This document shows positions 44,550-52,035 of a stretch of 64,000 nucleotides of DNA, in pieces. Within the stretch, counting starts at the first letter, position 1. Every line of letters begins with the position of its first letter. Source of the stretch: JAPPHA01 sp963662815 (GTDB lineage Bacteria > Pseudomonadota > Alphaproteobacteria > Rhodobacterales > Rhodobacteraceae); assembly GCA_963662815.2 (NCBI GenBank), contig CAXXWA010000010.1, positions 62,001 to 126,000 of the forward strand. The letters are read 5' to 3'. Both the position numbers and the translations under genes were made by a program. The notes beneath the pieces were generated by a model. The model searched no databases and was not told the origin of the DNA. It saw nothing but the letters and a program-made list of their open reading frames with translations.

Positions 44550-45368
44550 TCACGGTCGCACGGCCGGCGCCTCTATGGGCAGGCCGCTCGACCGCCATGC
44601 AAGATAAAGCTCCAGGCTCAGATACTCCCTCGAGCCGAGCTCGTGCGGTTCGGCGCGGACAGCCCAGTTGCACCAGCGAAACATGCGATGCCGCGAACCC
44701 ATTGAGTTCCACATCAATCGATACACGGGAAACCCGTTGACATGGCCCTGGCTGATCCTGTCGCCGCGCAGATTGAATCCGGCGAGGTCATCATGGCACT
44801 GGTTGCACGCGAGGTTCAACTGTCCCCGCCGCTGCCTGTAGAATTCGCGACCCTCCCGCCAGTATCGCTCCGCTTCACCCGAAATGTCGACGTCGACCGG
44901 GATGCCCCGAGACTGATAGGTCACGAATGCGGTCAGCGAGAGAAGTTCGTCGGATTCCCGAGGCAGGGCCGGTGCATCCATGTAGACCGTGAGCATCTCG
45001 TTGATGCGGGCTTCCAGATTGACCAGTGATCCCAGTTCTTCATCGAATTGCGGATATCTTGCGGCAACGCGTCGCATCGATTCGGATGCGTCCTCGTGGC
45101 AGGACTGGCAGGACAGTCCCTTTCCGCCCGTTGGCGCGGACCAGAGTTCCCCGCCGTATTCGACTGCGAACAACCCGGGATTCAGGAATTCGTCATCCTG
45201 GAGCGCGCGGACCTGCTCACCCATGTAATGATAGCCTGACAACGGATACTCGCCGCCAAACGGGTCGGGTTCCTCTGCGACCGGCGACGAGGCAGCCGCG
45301 AGGAATCCCAGCGCTGGAAGAATCGGCAGCGCCGACCGCTTTGGCCAGGGGCAGCTTCCGGGTTTCAA
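44550..45368 (-). CDS. soxA: Sulfur-oxidation cytochrome SoxA (dihaem)
   Basis: Catalytic subunit of SoxAX, 272 residues, attaching the sulfane sulfur of thiosulfate to the SoxY carrier. It has two haem motifs, CQSCH (N-terminal) and CNQCH (C-terminal), so this is the dihaem class. The active-site cysteine that becomes persulfidated is in 'FRWCNWAVRAEP', and the end 'AWRSSGLPIEAPAVRP' is typical. A hydrophobic signal lies at residues about 10-30. The TTG at 45368 overlaps the soxZ stop in a TTGA, so translation should be coupled to soxZ. SoxX is seven genes away instead of adjacent. Confidence 0.94.
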   Translation of the reverse strand: MKPGSCPWPKRSALPILPALGFLAAASSPVAEEPDPFGGEYPLSGYHYMGEQVRALQDDEFLNPGLFAVEYGGELWSAPTGGKGLSCQSCHEDASESMRRVAARYPQFDEELGSLVNLEARINEMLTVYMDAPALPRESDELLSLTAFVTYQSRGIPVDVDISGEAERYWREGREFYRQRRGQLNLACNQCHDDLAGFNLRGDRISQGHVNGFPVYRLMWNSMGSRHRMFRWCNWAVRAEPHELGSREYLSLELYLAWRSSGLPIEAPAVRP

Positions 45369-45691
45369 GCGACTTCGATTTCGGCCGACGCCGCGTGAAC
45401 CGTGCCGTCGTCGTCGTACCACCTGAAGTCGAACTTACCCGATTCCTGCACCGATGCGTGGAATGACATGAAGGGGTTGGGGGATACGGCTTCGTGCCAG
45501 TCGGCGCGGAAGACGGGCTCGCCGTTGAACGAAGCCTCGAATCGATGAATGATGCGCCTGGGTATGCGCTGGCCGTCCCTCGAAAACATGAACCCGTTGT
45601 CCATCGGGTGCGTGACCAGTGTCTTGACCTCGAAAACTTCGCCCTTCTGCACGACAGGAGGGAGAGACAGGCGGGTTCTGGCCTTGGTCAT
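45365..45691 (-). CDS. soxZ: Thiosulfate-oxidation carrier subunit SoxZ
   Basis: Immunoglobulin-like protein of 108 residues that pairs with SoxY. Typical segments are 'EVFEVKTLVTHPMDNGF', 'PRRIIHRFEASFNGEPVFRADW', 'SPNPFMSFHASVQESGKFDFRWYDDDG'. The ATG at 45691 is five bases behind GGAAGG. It has no signal of its own and is exported with the Tat-bound SoxY. Sequence appears normal. Confidence 0.94.
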   Translation of the reverse strand: MTKARTRLSLPPVVQKGEVFEVKTLVTHPMDNGFMFSRDGQRIPRRIIHRFEASFNGEPVFRADWHEAVSPNPFMSFHASVQESGKFDFRWYDDDGTVHAASAEIEVA

Positions 45692-45776
45692 TTCGACCTT
45701 CCATCCGCACTCCGCCTGCAACGGTTTCGGGCATTTCGCGATTCGGGTCCGAAGTCCATCTTCCTGTCCCGTCCGA

Positions 45777-46325
45777 CTACTTCTCGTCCGGCAGGAATAT
45801 CTCGACCGCGCATGCTCCAAGGGTGACGGTCACATGTCTTGCCCGCATCCATGCGGTGTCATCGCTCATGATCGCGAACCCGTAGACATGCTGGGTCTGG
45901 GCCAGTCGAATGCGCTGCGAAACCCTGGCGACGCCTGACCTCGGAGTGAAGTAGTAGTCGCTGATCAACGGTTGCGGATTCCTCGTCGAGAACACATGCA
46001 GGCTCTTTACGTAGTCTGCTTCCGTCATCGGCGAATCCGGGACTGAAACCGACAGCGGCACGGACAGGCCCGTGTCCGCCCGGTTCGGCATCTCCAGAAC
46101 GACGCGCCCTTCCGTGAAGTCGAATCTTCCCAGCCTGTCCCGTACCAGCGTCCGCAACCATTCAGGCATTTCCGGAACGGCGGATGCGGCCGGTACTGGG
46201 CCAAGGGAAACTGCGGCCATCGCGCCCGTGCAGACGGAAAGTCCCAGAAGAGCGCTTCTGCGGTTGACCAGCTTGCCTGTTCCCGAACTTTCTCGGTCTT
46301 CGGTTCGGCTCGGATTTTCTTGCAC
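45777..46325 (-). CDS. soxY: Thiosulfate-oxidation carrier SoxY with an atypical C terminus
   Basis: Carrier protein of 182 residues. A Tat signal 'VNRRSALLGLSVCTGAMAAVSLG' is followed by the SoxY immunoglobulin-like domain ('VVLEMPNRADTGLSVPLSVSV', 'FSTRNPQPLISDYYFTPRSGVARVSQRIRLAQTQHVYG'). Normal SoxY ends in the flexible arm GGCGG, whose cysteine carries the substrate. Here the end is 'VTVTLGACAVEIFLPDEK': the cysteine is kept, but the glycines are lost and nine residues follow the Ala. The DNA shows no simple frameshift that would restore GGCGG. No ATG exists before the signal; the GTG at 46325 is chosen. It leads the sox/Mo cluster. Confidence 0.85.
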   Translation of the reverse strand: MQENPSRTEDRESSGTGKLVNRRSALLGLSVCTGAMAAVSLGPVPAASAVPEMPEWLRTLVRDRLGRFDFTEGRVVLEMPNRADTGLSVPLSVSVPDSPMTEADYVKSLHVFSTRNPQPLISDYYFTPRSGVARVSQRIRLAQTQHVYGFAIMSDDTAWMRARHVTVTLGACAVEIFLPDEK

Positions 46326-46554
46326 CGCGCTTGCCGTGTTCTGGTTCGCCCACAATCGACACAATGGCGCATGAGTTCGAACTTTGCAAATCAACGGCAG
46401 GCTTCCTCGCGTTGGCGGACGCCTCGAGCCTGCAGGGGATTTGCAGACTTCCCGACCACGCCTCGCGGTTCCGATCCAGAAACCGCCTGCCGCCCAGTGC
46501 CGAGCATGGAGAGGCTTGGGCGGACGGGACCGCGCGGCACGGAACCCGGCCAGC

Positions 46555-47083
46555 CTATTCCCCGCCAAACATGGCCCGAATCGTGTCAATGGAAATGAAA
46601 TTTCGTTCCGGGCAATCCTGAAAACTCCGGAAACCGGGGCGCTTGCAGAACTCCCTGCGGCGCGCGAAGACCTCGTCTCCGCCATCGTCGATGACATCCG
46701 GAACAACCAATTTGAGGCCGAGTTCGCCGGCAACTTTCCGGGCGTGGCCAAGCGCGTCGACAGCGAGATCCGATTCTAGCCCCTTGCCCTGCTGGCTTGG
46801 ATCCGCGGCGATCATGGAGAGGTACGGCGCCGGAATGCTGCCGATCCTTGGTGCGCGTCGGGGCGCGATCCGCTCGGAGGTCGTCTGTCGCGACCGCATG
46901 CGCATTCACCGCATGGCAGCCGAGGATTTCGGGCGATCCTTTGACGACCGCAACGAATTCGCGCGTGAAGTCGTCCTTCTGCCGCTTCCCGGCACCGAAC
47001 CGCAGATAGTTTTCGAGGCGATCTGTTCCCCAGCAAAATCTCGATCGGTCAAGTTCGCCGGGACCAAGTGGTTCTATGACGAT
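46555..47083 (-). pseudogene. Frameshifted GNAT toxin of a TacAT-type toxin-antitoxin pair
   Basis: Translation of the minus strand just after the antitoxin gives a GNAT toxin N-terminal half: 'IEPLGPGELDRSRFCWG', 'FVAVVKGSPEILGCHAVNAHAV'. The C-terminal half continues in another frame: 'RIGSIPAPYLSMIAADPSQQGKG', with the acetyl-CoA P-loop Q-x2-G-x-G, then 'FISIDTIRAMFGGE'. The switch falls at about 46874-46880, where two bases appear missing (CTC-C-GAG in place of a CTC-CCN-GAG pattern). A start codon is also missing: the frame opens with ATC after a TGA. In related pairs the toxin acetylates aminoacyl-tRNA. This copy should be inactive. Confidence 0.75.
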
Positions 47084-47108
47084 TCAAGAGGCGTATGGGC
47101 GGTCCCGG

Positions 47109-47414
47109 CTACCCTGCATTGGCGATTCGGGACCGGTAGTCGCGAACCGCGTCCATGGCCGCTTTCGACGGCAGCGGATTGTCCAGCGCCTCCAGCAGCG
47201 TCCGGCTGTCACGCTCTGAAAGCGCTGCAGTCCGATGCTCGCGCAGTATGCGCTCGGCTTCCCGGGAGGCCGACGCCTTGACAAATGTCGCTAGCTTGAC
47301 GCCCGTCAGCTCGGCAGCCTTGGAAAAACGCCCCTTGTCGCTCGGCTTCACCCTCATCTCAATGTCGTCGGTCGCTTTCTCGTCCGGAAGCGCATCCACA
47401 TCTTTGAAGTTCAA
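47109..47414 (-). CDS. DUF1778 (TacA-like) antitoxin
   Basis: Protein of 101 residues with a ribbon-helix-helix N-terminal half ('DDIEMRVKPSDKGRFSKAAELTGVKLATFVKASASREAERIL'). A toxin-binding tail follows, 'REHRTAALSERDSRTLLEALDNPLPSKAAMDAV', typical of antitoxins next to GNAT toxins. The TTG at 47414 has GGGAG about nine bases upstream; no ATG precedes the conserved part. It is intact although its toxin is broken, so it may survive as an autonomous DNA-binding protein or simply not have decayed yet. Confidence 0.8.
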   Translation of the reverse strand: MNFKDVDALPDEKATDDIEMRVKPSDKGRFSKAAELTGVKLATFVKASASREAERILREHRTAALSERDSRTLLEALDNPLPSKAAMDAVRDYRSRIANAG

Positions 47415-48700
47415 CGCTGTAACGCTCTCCCGTTTGTCCCGACAATGTTGGAGCAATCCCGCGCTGATTTCGGCTGACGCCGGGTTTCCTGCTTTGCATG
47501 CGCGTGCGCTTGCGGGACCGGCATTTCCTCCTGTGTTCCCGCGCGGGACGTGCGAAGTTCCCGCCATGCCGGCCGTCATCCCGATCCGGGGGTGCGTCCG
47601 GTGCGTCGCCGATGCGACATCCGTCCGTTCGGCCAGGACCGCCGCGTCCTCGAGGCCGGCGAGGGTTCCGCTCGGGGGGCGGCGGCGAAGAAGTCGGGAA
47701 GAACCGGGAATGCCGTCGGGACGCGGCGACGGCAGCAGCGAACGGTCCGGGCCGTTCCCCGCTACGTGCAGCGGCTGCAGGTGCCGCGGCGGGCGAAATG
47801 CCGGCAGCCGGGGCCGCGGATCGGGCAGGCGTCGAGCCTTGCCGTTGAATCCCTCTGCGCGCTTGCGGCAACGTGGACTTTGCAGGAAGGCGCGGTTCGA
47901 TGCCCGAGCTGCATGACCTGCCCGTATCGTTGCGGTGGCGGTGCTTCGGAATGATGCGGAACCCCGCCCGGTTCCCGGGACCGGCCGGGGCCTGCAGAAC
48001 TCGCCGGACTGCGTGCCGTCAGGGGTCGATTAACGCGAAGAATCGTAAGCTGAGCGTAACTCCTCACACCCCTTCCGACCGTTGAGGTTCCTTGCTGAAT
48101 TCGCGCTGGTCAAGCCGTCATCGCGCCTCTGACCGGGATTCGAGGACCTGTTTCTGCCGGAGCGCTGTCCCCGCCATAGATCGCGAGGAGCCCTGACCTG
48201 CGATTGCCTTTGATGGCCCCGCCCGACGCCGGGGCAGCGCACACGGACCGCCAAATGCGACACATCATCCCGGAACGCCGCTACGGGACGCTCCCGAGCC
48301 TCACACCGCACCATGACCGACCCCGACCTTGTTCCGGTGCGCATCGAAGCTTTCTAAAGGGAGAAATGCGGCGGCGTGACCGTCTCCCGGGACTGGAGCG
48401 GCCTTGCCCTCACGCTGACCGCCTCGGAGGCCCCGTTGCCCGGCCTAGGCCGGAAGGCTCCGGCGACAGGATGCGCGTCCTGTAATGGTCGCGACAGAAC
48501 CGATGGAAGGACGTCGGCGACATGGGCGGCCTCGTGCTTCCCCTCGAAGAGGCCCTGGACGCCGTCGCGGACAGCCAGAACGACCGGCGCTTCCCAAGAC
48601 AGCGGATTCGGCATCACGTTTCGTCCAAATTCGTCAAGCAAGCAAAGGTTGCCAACGGACGATAATCAGGCGACAACGCCAAATGAGAAAGGAGCTTCGA
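47415..48700. other. Long non-coding stretch, 1286 bases
   Basis: The longest gap in the window. Frames up to about 250 codons exist on the plus strand but are Arg/Ala/Pro-rich, with no motif and no good start. A 95-codon minus-strand frame (48354-48641) starting 'MLDEFGRNVMPNPLSWEAP' has no family I know. The stretch probably contains decayed accessory genes. No RNA gene or integrase site recognised. Confidence 0.45.
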
Positions 48701-48985
48701 ATGGCCGATCCGGCAAAGTCGACGCCTTTCTGCCTAGGAATCTCTCCCGAAGATATCGCGACGGGATTGCGGGCGTTTTCGAAATCCGCGGAAGTGCTCT
48801 CCAATGACCGGCAGCTTCTCATTGACAAGCACCCGTTGCAATGGATTGGCGTGCATGAAGGCAAGATTTCGGCGAGAGCTGACGGCCTGCCGGCCCTCAT
48901 GGATGAATTGGAGAAACGCGGCATTCCGCCTGGCGACACGATCGTTCGCTTCATCGAAAAAAACCAACGGACGTTGATCCTCTAA
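48701..48985 (+). CDS. DUF5678-like small protein
   Basis: Protein of 94 residues whose C-terminal half ('HPLQWIGVHEGKISARADGLPALMDELEKRGIPPGDTIVRFIEKN') resembles DUF5678, a small domain of unknown function often next to retropepsin-like protease genes. That is the arrangement here, with the next gene starting one base after its stop. GGAG is seven bases before the ATG at 48701. The link between the pair is not understood. Confidence 0.65.
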   Translation: MADPAKSTPFCLGISPEDIATGLRAFSKSAEVLSNDRQLLIDKHPLQWIGVHEGKISARADGLPALMDELEKRGIPPGDTIVRFIEKNQRTLIL

Positions 48986-48986
48986 A

Positions 48987-49423
48987 GTGTTGAGAGGAAG
49001 GTTCGGCGACACCTCCGGTCGTCCGTACATGGAGGGGCATGTCCTGCTGCCACGCTTGAGTTGCAGCGGGTATGTTTCGTTCATTTTCGATACCGGAGCC
49101 GACACATGCCTGCTGATGCCCCTTGATGCGCAGCTGATGGGAATTGACTACGGACTGCTTGAATCCGAGATATCGACACTGGGAATTGGCGGGGTTTCAG
49201 AGAACTTCATCGAGTCTGCGCGACTGGTTTTGTCGATGACCAAGCGTTGTACGCGTACGAATTCGAGCTGCATGCCTGCAAGCCCGCGGAAGAACTGATG
49301 ACAGTGCCTTCGCTGCTGGGGCGGGACATAATCAATCAGTGGCGCGTCACCTACAACAAGGCGGCATCGGAGCGTCTGGCAGAAGTAGTCTCGTGGGATG
49401 ACAGGATGATTCATGAGGGCTGA
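48987..49423 (+). pseudogene. Retropepsin-like aspartyl protease, frameshifted
   Basis: The first frame encodes 'VSFIFDTGADTCLLMPLDAQLMGIDY', with the Asp-Thr-Gly active site of a retropepsin, and runs to 'ENFIESARLV'. It then drops to unrelated sequence. The next frame resumes 'DDQALYAYEFELHACKPAEELMTVPSLLGRDIINQWRVTYN', which contains the conserved LGRD of the family's C-terminal half, and stops at 49423. The break lies at the T-run 49228-49231; one missing T would restore the frame. Length is 3n+2, as expected for a one-base loss. A sequencing error is possible. The start is a GTG right behind the DUF5678 stop. Confidence 0.72.
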
Positions 49424-49807
49424 ACTTGAATGGCGTCGTGGGGGAATGAAAGAGTCGGTTCAATCAGTTCGTCTCGCAATTGTCCCTCCGACACAGCCCG
49501 GCACATCGCCTTCCGGGCAGCCGGCGCTGATCCACCTGCCATCGTCGCCAGGCGGATCGTTTGGTTCAAGTCACCGGAGAAGACGCTTGAAGACGAACCG
49601 GTCTTTCCCAAACTTGTCATGATGTCGGCTGACCGCCGCAATGCTTCGTTCTGCGCTTTGAATTCCGTTGCCCTCGTGCAGAGAAATCCTCACTTGCGAA
49701 AAATTGAACCGGAAGGCGCTCCACGCCGAGGTTCGTTGATTCGATCTTTGCCGGCTTCAGGCACGTAGCAACAGCGACGCCATAAAGAAGGAGCATCGTC
49801 ATGAAAC
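49424..49807. other. Degenerate stretch, 384 bases, between the protease remnant and the RelB-like gene
   Basis: The plus frame around 49541-49625 reads 'AIVARRIVWFKSPEKTLEDEPVF', which resembles the middle of short hypothetical proteins with a 'WFKPPEE' segment that I recall from alphaproteobacteria; the rest of that protein is absent. A roughly 30-base stretch at 49640-49669 recurs beyond the toxin gene (50849-50878). An AAGGAG site for the antitoxin is at the right edge. Confidence 0.4.
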
Positions 49808-50056
49808 GTGACGCGGTTGCACGCGCGCATCAATACGGACACCAAGGAACGGGCGGCGGCGGCTCTGGCTGCGATGGGGCTCTCGGTTTCCGACGCGATC
49901 CGGCTGCTGATGCTGCGGGTCGCGGACGAACAGCGCCTGCCTTTCGACGTGAAGGTTCCGAATTCGGCCTCGATCGAGGCAATGAAGGAACTGGATGCAG
50001 GAGAGGGGCAACGGTTCGAGACTCCCGAGGAACTCTTTTCGGATCCGGACATCTGA
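49808..50056 (+). CDS. RelB/DinJ-family antitoxin with a displaced start
   Basis: Protein of 82 residues. The ribbon-helix-helix part is 'HARINTDTKERAAAALAAMGLSVSDAIRLLMLRVADEQRLPFDVKVPN', the classic DinJ pattern, with a toxin-binding tail. The best ribosome site (AAGGAG, seven bases) points to an ATG at 49801, but that ATG is in another frame. Two bases seem to have been lost between 'ATGAAACGTGACGCGGTTG' and 'CACGCGCGC'. Only the GTG at 49808, about 14 bases from AAGGAG, opens the right frame, so expression is probably reduced. Confidence 0.78.
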   Translation: MTRLHARINTDTKERAAAALAAMGLSVSDAIRLLMLRVADEQRLPFDVKVPNSASIEAMKELDAGEGQRFETPEELFSDPDI

Positions 50057-50058
50057 AC

Positions 50059-50331
50059 GTGCTGACGCTCGTTCCATCGTCACGCTTTCGCAAGGACGTG
50101 AAGCGCGCCGAAAGTCGCGGCAAGGACATGGCGAAACTGCGTAAGGCACTGACGATGCCGGCGCGGCAAGCTGCCTTGCCGCCGGAATGTCGGGTTCACG
50201 TCCTGCGCGGTGAACGGATCGGATTCCGGAACCTGCTCATCGGACCGGACTGGGTGCTGCCATGCCGCATCGATAGCGACGGGGTGCAGATTGCACAGAC
50301 AGGCACGCGCTCGGACCTGTTCAGGAAATAA
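50059..50331 (+). CDS. YafQ-family toxin, likely impaired
   Basis: Protein of 90 residues starting at a GTG two bases after the antitoxin. The YafQ/RelE scaffold is clear: 'TLVPSSRFRKDVKRAESRGKDMAKLRKAL' and 'PDWVLPCRID'. E. coli YafQ needs His50, His63, Asp67, Trp68, His87 and Phe91. Here His50 ('RVHVLRG'), Asp67-Trp68 ('GPDW') and Phe91 ('DLF') are kept. His63 is Leu ('RNLLIGPDW') and His87 is Arg ('TGTRSDLF'). mRNA cleavage is therefore expected to be weak or lost. Confidence 0.8.
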   Translation: MLTLVPSSRFRKDVKRAESRGKDMAKLRKALTMPARQAALPPECRVHVLRGERIGFRNLLIGPDWVLPCRIDSDGVQIAQTGTRSDLFRK

Positions 50332-50919
50332 CAGCCTCGTCTCTTGCGGATGGCGTGCCGTCAAGGGCCGAACCCGGGGCATGACCGAAGGCCAAGCTGA
50401 AGTTCATGGGTGGGTACCGGAACCGGCGCTTGCCAGAAAACTCAAATTGGGGCCCACTTCCACTCCCGGGCGCCACTCCGAAGTGCGACACCGGCCATTT
50501 CCGTGGCGAGCGCGCGGCCTGGGCGAGGGAGGTGGTTTGGCGGCGGGATTTCCGGCGCCTGGACACCGGAAGTCGGGGCCAGAGCGGTTGAAGTCCTATC
50601 GAGCCGGAGCGTAGCCGCCTTTCCTCAGCGCGAATCCGGCACCATGCGGCATAGGTCAGGTGGTACCGGCTCTTCGGCATGACAGCCTCCCTGCCTTGTC
50701 ACAAGAACCATCGCCGCCATTTGGCCGACTCGCAACATCCTGTACCGAAGACACAGGTCACTACCACCTCCGGCGGTGCACTTCAGAGTGGTACGGGGGA
50801 TTCGATTTTCGTTGGCTTGAAGCCGAGCGCAGATTCTCGTCTCGCTCGAATGTTGCCGTCTACGCCTTGAATTCCGTTCCGAAAAGGAAGCGTGGGATGA
50901 CTTGGTTGCGCGACGGCAC
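50332..50919. other. Non-coding stretch, 588 bases, with a possible transposase remnant
   Basis: Apart from the IS30-like fragment listed separately and the second copy of a 30-base repeat at 50849-50878, I recognise nothing. Frames on both strands are short or motif-free. Confidence 0.4.
50560..50680 (-). pseudogene. Possible IS30-family transposase N-terminal remnant
   Basis: A minus-strand ATG opens 'MPKSRYHLTYAAWCRIRA', which resembles the 'HLTYAERCRIEAL' start of IS30-type transposases. Reading one frame over continues as 'ALRKGGYAPAR' before a stop, in the place of the usual 'LLKxGxSxxxIAR' helix. The rest of the transposase, the DDE domain and inverted repeats are not visible. Similarity is short and could be chance. 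Confidence 0.3.
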
Positions 50920-52035
50920 TCACGCAGCGGCGGTCTCCGCGTCCTTCGTGCGCAGCGGCGCCTCGTCCCGGTCATCCGCTCCGGAACGCGCATCGGCGCG
51001 TCCGTTCGCCCGGGACCAGAGCCACGCATCGCCTTCCGCACGCCGCTGGCGTCGAATCCGGCCCGAGCGATGAAGGTGATTCAGGTGTGCGACCGACTCG
51101 GCCATTGCGAGGACATATTCGTCCTCGCGCACATCCCGCCCGAAAAGCGCCGGAAAGCAGCCGTGGGCAGTCGACGGCACGGCAAGGTGCTCGAGAAGTC
51201 TCGCGAGCGCGAGCCGATGATGTTCGATCAACTGATGCACGCGAGCAGGCAACCCCGTGAACGGAAGCTTGTGGCCGGGGAGGACGAGGCAGTCTTCGCG
51301 CGCCATGCCCGCGATCCTTTCGCAGCTTTCGAGCCACTCGCCGACAGGGTCGGCATCCGGTTCAGTCGGGTAGACTCCGAGATTGGACGATATTCCCGGG
51401 AGAACCTGGTCACCCGCAATCACCAGCCCGTCGTCCTCCGCCCAGAGCATCGCGTGCTCGGGCGCATGGCCGTTGCCGGTCACGACGCGCCAGCGGCGAT
51501 GTCCGATTTCCAGGACGTCTCCATCGCGAATCCGGAGGAACCCGAGCGGCATCGGATGGACCACATCGGCGAAGTTGTAGGGTCTTGACTCCGACCGGCG
51601 CTCGAAGACCCCGGATTCCATCCCCGCGCTCCGGTAGAAGTCCAGAGTCTCCTTCGGCCAGCAATCCTGAACGTCCAGGCTCAGCATGCGCGCGTAGAGC
51701 CAGGCCGTGCGCGTCGTGAAGAGTTCGGCCCCCACTACGTCCTGAAACCAGCCCGCCATGCCGACATGGTCGGGATGATGGTGCGTGACGATGACGCGCG
51801 AAACCGGCTCTCGGCGCAAGGGTCCGTCGAGGACGGCCTGCCAGATTCCGACGCTGCGCCGCGAATGGATCCCGGTATCTATGACCGTCCATCCGCAATC
51901 ATCGCGCAACGCGTAGACATTGACGTGATCGAGAGCCATCGGCAACGGAAGCCGCAACCAGAGGACGCCGTCCGCAACCTCGGTGCACGCGCCCTCGGAA
52001 GGCGGGTCCTCGAACGGATGGCGGATCGGCTCCAT
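50920..52035 (-). CDS. MBL-fold metallo-hydrolase
   Basis: Protein of 371 residues with the metallo-beta-lactamase fold. The metal motif is 'THHHPDHVG' (HxHxDH), with further ligands in 'GNGHAPEHAM', 'VIAGDQVL' and 'LPGHKLPF'. The C-terminal helical region of about 100 residues is seen in the glyoxalase II-like and SAM-linked MBL groups. A thioesterase or lactonase activity is plausible next to an acyl-CoA dehydrogenase. The ATG shares one base with the dehydrogenase stop (TGATG), so the two are coupled. The last 40 residues are Arg/Asp/Ala-rich and probably disordered. Confidence 0.88.
   Translation of the reverse strand: MEPIRHPFEDPPSEGACTEVADGVLWLRLPLPMALDHVNVYALRDDCGWTVIDTGIHSRRSVGIWQAVLDGPLRREPVSRVIVTHHHPDHVGMAGWFQDVVGAELFTTRTAWLYARMLSLDVQDCWPKETLDFYRSAGMESGVFERRSESRPYNFADVVHPMPLGFLRIRDGDVLEIGHRRWRVVTGNGHAPEHAMLWAEDDGLVIAGDQVLPGISSNLGVYPTEPDADPVGEWLESCERIAGMAREDCLVLPGHKLPFTGLPARVHQLIEHHRLALARLLEHLAVPSTAHGCFPALFGRDVREDEYVLAMAESVAHLNHLHRSGRIRRQRRAEGDAWLWSRANGRADARSGADDRDEAPLRTKDAETAAA

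Noticed and set aside
47155..47916. A 253-codon plus-strand frame over the antitoxin and the following gap
   Set aside because: It runs antisense to the DUF1778 gene, is Ser/Arg/Ala-rich and has no motif or ribosome site.
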